Positions 24,904 to 32,580 of a stretch of DNA of 64,000 nucleotides are shown here, in pieces. The stretch's first letter is position 1; every line of letters starts with the position of its first letter. Source of the stretch: JACKCP01 sp034007295. Lineage in GTDB: Bacteria; Desulfobacterota; Desulfobacteria; Desulfobacterales; JACKCP01. The stretch lies in the NCBI GenBank assembly GCA_034007295.1, contig JAVERC010000001.1:62001-126000 (forward strand), read 5' to 3'. Position numbers and translations under genes: made by a program. The notes beneath the pieces were generated by a model. The model was not told the DNA's origin, ran no database searches, and was given only the letters and a program-made list of their open reading frames with translations.

Positions 24904-25242
24904 TTAATTTTGCATTTCTATAGCAGTCTCAAAAGGAGGCTTTTTGGTTATAAAAGACGAAAGGCTTATTGCAGCACTTGGTTTCATATTGATTGTTATA
25001 AGTTGTGTTTGAAAAAATGTGCATGTTTTTGAAAGCGTACAGAGCCAATTGTAATAAATTTCATCAATAATAAGAATTTTATTGAGATCATAGTAAAGCT
25101 TTACAGCATTTGTATTGAAAATATATTCACTTATTAACTCAACCATTGGTTCTGTTTCAAGAGGGTTGAGATTATCATAGGGCTCAAGCAAAAGAGAGTT
25201 TGAGCCCAGTTTCGTAAGGCTGAAGCCAAAATTATTTTTCAT
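24904..25242 (-). CDS. Divergent STAS-domain protein, RsbS-like
   Basis: A 112-residue protein. A gap-free match of the STAS pattern is visible: 'YDLNKILIIDEI' lines up with the RsbS segment I-D-L-T-S-V-D-M-I-D-S-F, followed by the helix and strand 'LITINMKPSAAISL' in place of V-V-L-T-G-I-Q-P-A-V-A-V-T-L. The phospho-acceptor Ser of RsbS is Glu here (E61). RsbS is the small scaffold subunit of stressosomes. It lies 41 bases downstream of an rsbR-like gene in the same direction, which supports the call despite low similarity. Confidence 0.6.
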   Translation of the reverse strand: MKNNFGFSLTKLGSNSLLLEPYDNLNPLETEPMVELISEYIFNTNAVKLYYDLNKILIIDEIYYNWLCTLSKTCTFFQTQLITINMKPSAAISLSSFITKKPPFETAIEMQN

Positions 25243-25283
25243 TTTATGCCTGTTGTTTTCTTTAAAATTTAGTTTTGCTTTAC

Positions 25284-26129
25284 TTAATTTTTTTCAACTT
25301 TAATTTTAAGAATTTTGAAAGCTTCTTTTAATCCTTCTGAAAGGGTTGATTTTGTCTGGATTTCATCCAGATTAATATTAAGATTTGCAAGTGATCTTGC
25401 AATTGAAGGCCTTATTCCTGTCAGTACTGCAGTAGCTCCCATAAGTGCAGTTGCTCTAATAACCTGAATAAGATGGTGCATAACCTGGGTGTCAATTGTA
25501 CTTACTCCTGTAAGATCAAGAATTATTACTTTAGATCTTCTGAGTTCAATTCTTTCAAGAAGTTTTTCCATCAAATCCATTGCCCTCCCAGAATCAAGGG
25601 TCCCAATAACAGGAAGTGACAAAACTCCGTCCCAGATTTCTGTAATAGGGGTTGAGACAGCAAGGAATTCTTCCTTTTGTGCTTTTAAGGCATCTTCCCT
25701 TTCTTTTTGATAAAGTCTGAATGCTTCCATGACAAGGTTGTTAAAGAATTTTAAGAGAAATAAAAGTTCCCTGTCATTTTTTTCGTTTTCTTCATCAACT
25801 ACTTCGTCCATAAAAGTATATTGAATAAAATGCATAAGCTGAAGAAAGGATTCAGTACTTCCTCCTCTCATTTGTATTTTTGCATTTACGGTTGCCATTA
25901 GGTGTTTTAGTGCATTAAAAGTTTCACCAGATAGTTCTCTTGAGTCTTCAAGGAGGAGGCTGAAAAGTTCGACAAATTCATGGGTATAGTCATGAACTTC
26001 TTCATCTGTTAAGAGATTTTCTTTTGCAAGACTTGCATATCCGGCATTTGTAATTTTTTGTGTAACATTAGAAAAATTAATTTTTTTTAAAATACTTTTT
26101 CCGTATTTTCTGATTTCAGACATATTCAC
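25284..26129 (-). CDS. RsbR-type stressosome protein (RsbRD N-domain + STAS)
   Basis: A 281-residue protein with an all-helical N-terminal sensor domain (~1-145, RsbRD type) and a C-terminal STAS domain (~155-275). 'ILDLTGVSTIDTQVMHHLIQ' contains T214, the counterpart of the first RsbR phospho-Thr, and 'LTGIRPSIARSLANL' is typical of RsbR. Such proteins build the stressosome core that captures RsbT until stress. The start overlaps the stop of the upstream rsbT/rsbX-like gene by four bases (ATGA). Confidence 0.87.
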   Translation of the reverse strand: MNMSEIRKYGKSILKKINFSNVTQKITNAGYASLAKENLLTDEEVHDYTHEFVELFSLLLEDSRELSGETFNALKHLMATVNAKIQMRGGSTESFLQLMHFIQYTFMDEVVDEENEKNDRELLFLLKFFNNLVMEAFRLYQKEREDALKAQKEEFLAVSTPITEIWDGVLSLPVIGTLDSGRAMDLMEKLLERIELRRSKVIILDLTGVSTIDTQVMHHLIQVIRATALMGATAVLTGIRPSIARSLANLNINLDEIQTKSTLSEGLKEAFKILKIKVEKN

Positions 26130-27157
26130 TCCTTGTCATATTTGGCTAAAAAAAGACTTTTATCGTCGTTTCTTCTTGAAAAAAGATTGCCAAGCAAATA
26201 GGCAATCAGCTGGGGATGTCTTGATAAAAGACCTGGATAATGAGAAAGGTCAAAATTTTCTGAAATTCCATCAGATAGAGTCATAATTATATCTCCTTGG
26301 TCAATTTTTTCTTTGTAGCTTTTTACCTCTATATATTTTTCTCCAATTGTCTTGTTTTGGAGGTGTAAAGATTTTTGAGATCCACTTTGGCTTAAAATTT
26401 TTATCAGGACATTACCATAACCTGAATATAAGAAATTACCAGAGTTATCAAGTGAAATTGAAACGCCGTTCGCCATTCTTTTGCCATAAAGATTTTTGTT
26501 AAGTGTGCTTATGATGTCTTCTGTTTTTAGTTTTGAAATTGCTATTTTATCTGCTATTTGTCCGCTTATATGTGCGTTTTTACCATGGCCAAGTCCGTCA
26601 ATATGAAGCCAGGTAAGATTTTTTGGCATAAGTTCAAAAGTTATAAAATCTCCGTTATAAATGTCATCGTTAAGAGCTCTTATAAATATTCCGGTTTTTA
26701 GATTGGAGGAAGCTGAAGGCCTTTTTTCAGGATAGAATCTGCACCAGATTGCTGTTCCAGCCCATATGTCTTTTTTGTCTTTTTTTTCTGATTTTGTGTA
26801 TATTTCAAAAAGGTCAGAAGATCTCATTATTGTTCCAAGACCGTGGCCAAGGGTGCTTGAAGTAGAGTATCCGTCAGTCATTGCTTTTGAAAGGTTTTTT
26901 ATTCCAGGGCCCATGTCATAACCAAAAATATCAAGGCAGTGATAAGGCTTTTTGTGTTCCCATATTTGTATAATACCTGCACCAATGGAAAATTTAAGCT
27001 GGTTTGTTATTATTTCACTCACTGCAAGCAAAATCATGCTTGATTTTGATTCAGAAAAATTAAGTCTTGAAGCAACGGCTTTTATTTTACTTTTTGTTAA
27101 AATTTCAGTGCTTTGATCCCTTACAAGACCGTTAAGAAGAAGTTTCACTTTTTCCAT
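26126..27157 (-). CDS. RsbT-like kinase fused to RsbX/SpoIIE-like phosphatase
   Basis: A 343-residue fusion. Residues ~1-140 are a GHKL anti-sigma-type kinase: E48/N52 in 'SEIITNQLK', D81-x-G-x-G85 and 'LGHGLG' (~103-108). Residues ~165-343 are a PP2C/SpoIIE-type phosphatase: 'HIDGLGHG' (~185-192), 'LSDGISE' and 'RRNDDKS'. RsbT phosphorylates RsbR/RsbS and then activates a partner; RsbX resets them. One chain thus holds both opposing activities. The frame overlaps the end of the diguanylate cyclase gene by 26 bases. Such fusions exist in annotated genomes. Confidence 0.85.
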   Translation of the reverse strand: MEKVKLLLNGLVRDQSTEILTKSKIKAVASRLNFSESKSSMILLAVSEIITNQLKFSIGAGIIQIWEHKKPYHCLDIFGYDMGPGIKNLSKAMTDGYSTSSTLGHGLGTIMRSSDLFEIYTKSEKKDKKDIWAGTAIWCRFYPEKRPSASSNLKTGIFIRALNDDIYNGDFITFELMPKNLTWLHIDGLGHGKNAHISGQIADKIAISKLKTEDIISTLNKNLYGKRMANGVSISLDNSGNFLYSGYGNVLIKILSQSGSQKSLHLQNKTIGEKYIEVKSYKEKIDQGDIIMTLSDGISENFDLSHYPGLLSRHPQLIAYLLGNLFSRRNDDKSLFLAKYDKE

Positions 27158-28117
27158 TGTATACTATTTCCAGTGACGATGCAGAGGGATCTTCAGTTCT
27201 TGGGGATTTTACTGCACATGCTATTGATGCCCTTCCCTGATCCTTGGAAAAATACAATGCCATATCAGCCCTTTTGATTAATACTTCAGGGGTGTCGTTT
27301 TTTTCGGCTTTTGTATAACCAATGCTTGTTCCCTGCTGAATTCCGTTAATGATTTTTCTTGCTGCCCTAAGAGCTACAGTGTCATCGGAAAAAAGGATAA
27401 TTGCAAATTCGTCTCCGCCGATTCTGAATGCAAGATCTGTTTTTTCTCTTATGCAATTATGCATATTAACAGCCATGGCCTTAAGGACTTTATCTCCAAA
27501 GCTGTGTCCATATGTGTCGTTTATTGTTTTAAAATGATCAAGATCAAGATAGAGCAGACAAAATTCTTTGTTCTTTTTTCTAAGGTTTCTAAGTGCTGAA
27601 TTGATATGTCTTGTATAGGCACGTCTGTTTAAAAGCCCTGTAAGGGGATCTGTTTCTGCTTTTATTATATATTCCTGCAACTCTCTTTTTCTAAGATCAA
27701 GCTGCTGTTCAATTTGTTCAATTTCAATTCTTGCCTGTTCTTTTGCTTTTTCAAGACTTTTTTTATTTCCAGATTCTGAAGCCTTAAAAGTTCTGGAGAA
27801 GCATTTGAAAGCTCATCATTAAAACGCTCTTTTATATCATTGATTTTTTCTTTTGATGGAACGAGATCAATTGATGCAAGATATTTTGTCTTATTAAGCC
27901 ATTTAAGTAAAAGAGCATTTTTATCAAGAATTAATGAAGCATTTAAAGGTGTTTTGTTAATATTAAAGTCAAATCTTAATTCTTTTGTAAGTTTTGGAAT
28001 TGTTTTGGCCGGAGTTAAGTCTTTTTCAGACAAAGCTTCAACACCTTTCATGAGAAAGTTGTTAAGCCTTTGAAAATCAGGTTCTGTAATAAGATTTATA
28101 TTAAAAATTTCATTCAT
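27132..28117 (-). CDS. Diguanylate cyclase (GGDEF) with N-terminal helical domain, split by a -1 frameshift
   Basis: Two frames together encode one expected protein. The first (28117 to 27665) gives an N-terminal helical domain; the second (27680 down to 27132) gives a GGDEF domain with 'DPLTGLLNRRAY', 'DLDHFKTIND' and 'RIGGDEFAII'. Reading back from the second frame restores a coiled-coil ('SLEKAKEQARIEIEQIEQ') continuous with the first up to an A7 tract (plus-strand T7, 27758-27764). In the 0 frame the tract reads AUA-AAA-AAA-GUC, a good -1 slippage site. The product would make c-di-GMP; the inhibitory RxxD site is ExxD. Sequencing error, recent mutation and programmed slippage are all possible. 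Context suggests it is the output of the stressosome genes. Confidence 0.75.
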
Positions 28118-28125
28118 TTATTTTC

Positions 28126-28527
28126 TTATTCCCAGAAATTGCCATTTCTTTTTTTTAAATCAATCACCTCAATTGAATTATTCTTAAATGTAAGAATATT
28201 TAATATAAAACTGACAATGCTTATAAATAAGGCTCCAAAAATTGAGGTAAAAAAACCTGATACAGTAAATCCAGGAATAAAAAAAGCTGTGAGTTTGAGA
28301 ATTATTGCATTGATTATAAAAATGAAAAATCCAAGTGAAACAAGGGTAATTGGAAGGGTTAATAAAATAAGCAGTGGTCTTAAAACAGCATTTAAGAAAC
28401 CAAGGATTAATGCGGCAAAAAAAGCTGATATTACGTTATCAACAACAATTCCTTTAAAAAAAGCTGCTGTTACCAATATTGCAAGTGTTTGCACAAGAAC
28501 TTTAAACCAGAAATAATTATTATTCAT
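28126..28527 (-). CDS. Phage-holin superfamily IV (YvlD-type) membrane protein
   Basis: A 133-residue protein with four membrane helices. 'ISAFFAALILGFLNAVLRPLL' and 'LPITLVSLGFFIFIINAI' are the conserved parts of this family, which is named for holins but is mostly chromosomal and of unknown role. It lies eight bases upstream of the diguanylate cyclase gene and may lead the same transcript. Nothing else phage-like is near. Confidence 0.82.
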   Translation of the reverse strand: MNNNYFWFKVLVQTLAILVTAAFFKGIVVDNVISAFFAALILGFLNAVLRPLLILLTLPITLVSLGFFIFIINAIILKLTAFFIPGFTVSGFFTSIFGALFISIVSFILNILTFKNNSIEVIDLKKRNGNFWE

Positions 28528-28669
28528 AGCCTGCCTGTTTTGATGTTAAGTATTTATAATATAATGAAAAAAATTATTTAAGCTAATCAAATATTATGCT
28601 TAAGGTCAATAAATAACTTTTTTAATGTTTTTTATGAATAAAAATTTTAAAACTATATCTTTAAAGAAG

Positions 28670-29365
28670 TTATTCTATATCAATATTTTTTAAATTTTCA
28701 ACTCCAGAAGAAATGTCAGAGAGAAGTTCTTTATTTAAAATAATTATTTCTCTTTTATCTACATTTATTATTTTTGCCTTTGAAAATTTACCAAGTGTTC
28801 TTGATAAAGTTTCCTGAGTTGTTCCAAGTATTTTGGAGAGCTGTCCTTTTGAAAATTCAAGAATTACCCTGTTTTTTTTACCTTGTACCTTTTCCTGATT
28901 AAGAATGTATAAGGCAAGTCTTTCAGGAAGTTCTTTAAGTGTAAGATTTTCTATAAGTTTTGTAAATTCTTTTAGCCTGAGAGATAAAACAGCAAGAACG
29001 TTCATTGCTGTTGAAGGATCTTTTTTAAAAATTTCTAAAAGTTCTTTTTGGGGAATATAAATTATTTCAGATTTTACTACAGCCTGTGCATTTGCAGGAA
29101 AGCTTGTATTTGAAAAAACAGCTGCTTCTCCAAAAGGTTCACCTTTGCCAAAAATATGAAGAATCTGCTCTTTACCGTCTTCTGACATTTTGAAAATTTT
29201 AACTTTTCCTTTTTTTACAAGATAAAATCCGTTTGCAGTATCATTGTCAAAAAAGATCATCTGGTTTGGATCACAGGTTTTTAATATTGAAATTTTTGCA
29301 AGTTCATTTATCTGTGCATTGTTAAATGACTTGAACATCAGGGTATTTTGAAGTGTTTTTTCCAT
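28670..29365 (-). CDS. Crp/Fnr-family transcriptional regulator, possibly HcpR-like
   Basis: A 231-residue regulator: cNMP-binding-like domain (~10-130, 'IFGKGEPFGEAAVFSNTSFPANA') and a C-terminal winged helix (~150-225, 'FSKGQLSKILGTTQETLSRTL'). It lacks the N-terminal cysteine cluster of Fnr, so it does not sense oxygen by Fe-S. It is divergent from a ferredoxin gene of the kind found near hcp in sulfate reducers, where the heme regulator HcpR controls nitrosative-stress genes; that link is inference. A perfect Fnr-type box lies 22 bases upstream of its start codon, so autoregulation is likely. Confidence 0.85.
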   Translation of the reverse strand: MEKTLQNTLMFKSFNNAQINELAKISILKTCDPNQMIFFDNDTANGFYLVKKGKVKIFKMSEDGKEQILHIFGKGEPFGEAAVFSNTSFPANAQAVVKSEIIYIPQKELLEIFKKDPSTAMNVLAVLSLRLKEFTKLIENLTLKELPERLALYILNQEKVQGKKNRVILEFSKGQLSKILGTTQETLSRTLGKFSKAKIINVDKREIIILNKELLSDISSGVENLKNIDIE

Positions 29366-29387
29366 AAAATTTAATTTTTTTTAAAAA

Positions 29388-29401
29388 TTGATTCAGATCA
29401 A
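29388..29401. promoter_or_regulatory. Fnr/Crp-type binding site TTGAT-N4-ATCAA
   Basis: TTGATTCAGATCAA is a perfect inverted repeat identical in form to the E. coli Fnr consensus. It lies between two divergent genes, 22 bases upstream of the Crp/Fnr regulator and about 100 bases upstream of the ferredoxin gene. Confidence 0.65.
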
Positions 29402-29425
29402 AGAAAAATATTTGTTGATTAGTAA

Positions 29426-29474
29426 TAATTAGTGATTGGCCGAAAACGAGAATTTTTTGTTCAGCAACTAATTA
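29426..29474 (+). mobile_element. 37-bp deletion derivative of the MITE-like element, with TAATTA repeats
   Basis: The body is 29432-29468, flanked by TAATTA on both sides. It consists of the left end (GTGATTGGCCGAAAACGAG...) joined to the right end (...TTCAGCAAC). In full copies the hexamer GTTCAG occurs once in each end, so a deletion between these direct repeats explains the junction exactly. It sits in the control region between the regulator and ferredoxin genes. Confidence 0.7.
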
Positions 29475-29503
29475 ACTAAAAAAAATTAATACTGGAGAAA
29501 ACC

Positions 29504-30160
29504 ATGCTTGTAAAAAGAAAAATAATAAAAATTAATGAAGAATTATGCGACGGGTGCGGAAATTGTGTTTTAGGCTGTGCTGAAGGTGCAATAAAGATAA
29601 TTGACGGCAAGGCAAAACTTGTTTCAGATAATTTGTGTGACGGTCTTGGAGCATGTATGGGGGCCTGTCCTCAAAATGCTCTTGAAATTATTGAAAGAGA
29701 GGCTTTTGAATTTGATGAAGAAGCTGTAAAAGATCATCTTGAAAAAAAAACAAAAACTTTATGCAAGTCACTTAATATGGCAGATTTTAAATTAAATGGA
29801 CCACTTACAAACTGGCCTGTCCAGATTTCTCTTGTTTCTTATGATTCAAATGTTTTTGAGGACTCTGATCTTCTTATTGCCGCAGATTGCGTTCCTGCCG
29901 CCTGTTCAGATTTTCACAAAAAAATTGCTTGTGGCAAAAAATTAATGATAGGTTGTCCTAAGCTTGACAATACAGAAGAATATATTAAAAAATTAAAGGA
30001 AATATTTGCAAATAATAACTTAAAGTCACTTAGTCTTGCAAGGATGGAAGTTCCATGCTGTTCCAAAATGGAGGCTGTTTTAAAAGAAAGTATCAAATTA
30101 TCTGGTAAAAATATTTCTTTTAATACAATTACAATCTCAAGGGATGGAAGGATAATTTAA
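29504..30160 (+). CDS. Ferredoxin-like 4Fe-4S protein (FrdX type)
   Basis: A 218-residue protein. The N-terminal part has 'CDGCGNCVLGCAEGA' (first cluster) and 'CDGLGACMGACPQNA' (second, with Leu at one usual Cys position, a form common in this family). The C-terminal part adds Cys-rich segments 'ADCVPAACSDFH', 'IGCPKLDN' and 'VPCCSKME'. Related genes accompany hcp in sulfate reducers. The role is electron transfer, partner unknown. It is preceded by 'ctggagaaaacc' and probably starts a short transcript with the phosphoesterase and nitroreductase genes. Confidence 0.82.
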   Translation: MLVKRKIIKINEELCDGCGNCVLGCAEGAIKIIDGKAKLVSDNLCDGLGACMGACPQNALEIIEREAFEFDEEAVKDHLEKKTKTLCKSLNMADFKLNGPLTNWPVQISLVSYDSNVFEDSDLLIAADCVPAACSDFHKKIACGKKLMIGCPKLDNTEEYIKKLKEIFANNNLKSLSLARMEVPCCSKMEAVLKESIKLSGKNISFNTITISRDGRII

Positions 30161-30187
30161 GTTCTTTTTGGCTTTTATGGAGAAAAT

Positions 30188-30847
30188 ATGAAAATAGTAT
30201 CTTTTAGTGACATACATGGAAATTTTGCAGTTTTTCAAAAAACCAGAAAAATTCTTTATGACACTGATATTGTAATTCTTTCAGGCGATATAACTCATTT
30301 TGGAAACCATAAAGATACTTTAATAGGAATAAATGAACTTAAAAAATATTTTCATAAGGATATTTTGGCAGTTACAGGAAATTGTGATTTAAAATCAGCT
30401 GAAGCTCCCTTGAATGATTTAGAAATTAATCTTAGTGAACAGGTAATTGAAAAAAATGGTTTTTTATTTTCAGGCCTTAAGGGATCACTTGTTACTCCAT
30501 TTTCTACTCCAAATGAGTTTTTGGAATCTGACTATGAAAAAATGCTTTCAAAAATTGAAAAAAAACTTAAAAAGGAAATTCCTTTGGTTTTTGTATCCCA
30601 TCAACCTCCCTTTGACTGTGGCTGTGACATAATAAGTTCAGGACTTAAAACCGGAAGCAGGACAGTGAGGAAATTTATTGAAAAAAATTGTCCTGTTGTC
30701 TGTTTTACAGGCCATATTCATGAGGCCTTTGGTACGGGTAAAATCGGTAATAGTGTTATTCTAAACCCAGGCCAGGCAAATATGGGCAGGGTTGGAGTTT
30801 TGGAGTTTGAAAATGGGAATTATAATATATATATTGAAAATTTTTGA
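30188..30847 (+). CDS. Calcineurin-like metallophosphoesterase
   Basis: A 219-residue enzyme with all family metal motifs: 'FSDIHGN' (D-x-H), 'LSGDITHFG' (G-D), 'VTGNCD' (G-N-C-D), 'VSHQPPF' (H) and 'FTGHIHEAFG' (G-H-x-H). It hydrolyses phosphate esters using two metal ions; substrate unknown. It follows the ferredoxin gene by 27 bases and precedes the nitroreductase by 21. Confidence 0.87.
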   Translation: MKIVSFSDIHGNFAVFQKTRKILYDTDIVILSGDITHFGNHKDTLIGINELKKYFHKDILAVTGNCDLKSAEAPLNDLEINLSEQVIEKNGFLFSGLKGSLVTPFSTPNEFLESDYEKMLSKIEKKLKKEIPLVFVSHQPPFDCGCDIISSGLKTGSRTVRKFIEKNCPVVCFTGHIHEAFGTGKIGNSVILNPGQANMGRVGVLEFENGNYNIYIENF

Positions 30848-30868
30848 TTTATAAAAAAGGAAGAAAAA

Positions 30869-31426
30869 ATGGAAAATTTTTCTCAATTTTTAAAAGAAAG
30901 AAGATCAATTAGAAAATTCAGTGACAAGGCTGTGGAAAAAGAAATTGAAAAAGATCTTATTGAAGCTGTAAGATGGTCGCCTTCCTGGGCAAATACCCAA
31001 TGCTGGGAAATAATTGCCATTAAAGATAAGAACAAAAGAGAGCAAATTCAGGGTGCATTTTTTGGTAAAAATCCAGCAATAAAAGCAATTATGTCTGCAC
31101 CTCTTCTTTTTGCATTTTGTGCAAAAAAAGGAGTTTCAGGTTTTTATAATGACAAGGCACCAACAATTCTTGGAGACTGGTTTATGTATGATTTAGGAAT
31201 CGCTACCCAGAGTTTTTGTCTTTGTGCTCATTCAAAAGGTCTTGGAACTGTTATTACAGGTCTTTTTGATCATGAAAAAGTAAAAAAAATACTTGATATT
31301 CCTGATGAAATTCAGGTGGTAAGCCTTATTCCTGTCGGATATCCAGATCAAAATCCAAAACCTCCCCAAAGAAAAGAAATATCTGCCTTTTTGCATGAAG
31401 ATTTTTATGGGAATAATATTTTTTGA
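30869..31426 (+). CDS. Nitroreductase-family flavoprotein
   Basis: A 185-residue FMN-dependent oxidoreductase. 'LKERRSIRKFSDKAV' (FMN phosphate contact R-R-S-I-R), 'WSPSWANTQCWE' (P-S-W-A-N-x-Q, flavin contacts) and 'LGTVITGLFDHEKVKKIL' fit the family. The substrate cannot be told. Ribosome site 'aaggaag'. It ends the short run that begins with the ferredoxin; a MITE-like element follows. Confidence 0.88.
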   Translation: MENFSQFLKERRSIRKFSDKAVEKEIEKDLIEAVRWSPSWANTQCWEIIAIKDKNKREQIQGAFFGKNPAIKAIMSAPLLFAFCAKKGVSGFYNDKAPTILGDWFMYDLGIATQSFCLCAHSKGLGTVITGLFDHEKVKKILDIPDEIQVVSLIPVGYPDQNPKPPQRKEISAFLHEDFYGNNIF

Positions 31427-31481
31427 AAAATTAGGCTTTGATTTTTTATTGGGTGGTTTTCCAATTTACCCAAATATTTGT

Positions 31482-31629
31482 TAAATAGTTGCTGAACGAA
31501 AACGGCCTTTTTTGTCCATTCTTAAGTCAGATTCAAAATTTAATCCTCAAAATACTAAATGTATCCTAAAGGTTAAATTTTTCACTTGAACTGAACAAAA
31601 AATTCTCGTTTTCGGCCAATCACTACTTC
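31482..31629 (-). mobile_element. MITE-like element, full-length copy 4
   Basis: The body is 31488-31623 (136 bp), minus orientation. The left flank is TAAATA (31482-31487); the right flank is TACTTC, so any duplication has decayed. It shares with copy 1 the same orientation and a similar distance (33 versus 38 bases) to the AATATGAAAC segment of the second repeat family. It lies between convergent genes. Confidence 0.72.
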
Positions 31630-31690
31630 ATTCATTTTAATTTTTTAAATTTAAAAATATGAAACATTCAATTCAGGTTTTAGTATTTTT
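31630..31690 (+). repeat. Partial copy C of the second repeat family
   Basis: AATATGAAACATTCAATTCA (31656-31675) and the following GGTTTTAG match AATATGAAAAGCTCAATTTA (22909-22928) and copy A at 1568. The tail runs into the last codons of the convergent PilZ gene. Confidence 0.5.
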
Positions 31691-32438
31691 GAAGATGGCG
31701 TATTTCAAAAAGCTGGAGCTTGTGGATGAATTTGCCAAGTTCTTCTTCTAAGTTCCTTTCCCATGGTGCGAACTGACAGCCTATAAGAGTGTACCTTTGG
31801 TTAAATTTTTTGTTGATTCTTACAATTTTTACTTTATTGATAAGTGTTTTTATTACAGGTATATCTTTTTCTGGCCCTGGTTCTTTCATAATTATACCAA
31901 TTTTGCCCAAATCACCTAATTCTAGGTCTGCCATGGGGTTTTCCGTTTTGCTGGATATATTTGGAATAAGAATTCCTATTCCAGTAATTGAAATATCAAA
32001 AATTTTAAAGTGTTTTGCTGAAAGGAATTCTTTGTTTTTAAAAATCAGTTTCGCCATAATCGAATAAATATTGTTTGGCTTTATTCGAAAGGCAGATCTA
32101 ATGTTTACTTCTGATATTTTGCCTGAATATTTGAGCTTTATGGCCTGTTCAGTAGTTTCTTTGTTAAGTCTGTAGTTGTCTATAAAATCAAGGACAGAGC
32201 ATTTCATTCCAAGTCTTATCTTATTGGAAGAACCGTTTTTTAGAGCTGTTATGTGAAGAGTTTCATATTCAAATGATTTTGAAGTCCTTGGTGTTGTCTG
32301 GGAAATAATTAACTCATAAGTTTTAAAATTTGAATCAAAAATAATTGAATTCCTTGATATCGGTAAAAGGGAATCAATATTAAAAACCATTTCAACTGGC
32401 GTTCCTGGTAAAAAAATATTTTCTGGCGTATGAGTCAT
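31680..32438 (-). CDS. PilZ-domain protein (probable c-di-GMP receptor)
   Basis: A 252-residue protein with an N-terminal YcgR-like region (~10-100) and a PilZ domain (~103-245). The binding motif is intact: R114-S-A-F-R118 in 'NIRSAFRI' and D148-I-S-I-T-G153 in 'FDISITGIG', the two parts that grip c-di-GMP. It would turn c-di-GMP levels into protein interaction changes, for example at a flagellar or pilus motor; the target is unknown. The ATG has no strong ribosome site. A diguanylate cyclase gene lies 4 kb away. Confidence 0.83.
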   Translation of the reverse strand: MTHTPENIFLPGTPVEMVFNIDSLLPISRNSIIFDSNFKTYELIISQTTPRTSKSFEYETLHITALKNGSSNKIRLGMKCSVLDFIDNYRLNKETTEQAIKLKYSGKISEVNIRSAFRIKPNNIYSIMAKLIFKNKEFLSAKHFKIFDISITGIGILIPNISSKTENPMADLELGDLGKIGIIMKEPGPEKDIPVIKTLINKVKIVRINKKFNQRYTLIGCQFAPWERNLEEELGKFIHKLQLFEIRHLQKY

Positions 32439-32519
32439 ATAATTATTTTTGTTAAGTTAAAAAGTAGATAGAATTTTGTATCATTTTTAAAAAAACTTTT
32501 CAAAGTGTAAATAAAATAA

Positions 32520-32550
32520 AAACATAAGCCTCTATTCAAGGCTTATGTTT
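32520..32550 (-). terminator. Rho-independent terminator after trpS
   Basis: AAACATAAGCC pairs with GGCTTATGTTT (11 bp) around a 9-base loop. On the minus strand the stem is followed by a T-rich tail (TTATTTTATTT), about 30 bases past the trpS stop. Confidence 0.82.
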
Positions 32551-32580
32551 GTTGTTAAATTTTTTTAGCAAGAAAAAAAT

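Noticed and set aside
28070..28516. A 148-residue plus-strand frame opposite the YvlD-type gene
   Set aside because: The minus-strand gene has the family's membrane pattern and fits the operon; the plus frame is its shadow.
28126..28527. Possible prophage, suggested by the phage-holin family name
   Set aside because: No integrase, capsid, tail or att sites nearby; this holin family is commonly chromosomal.
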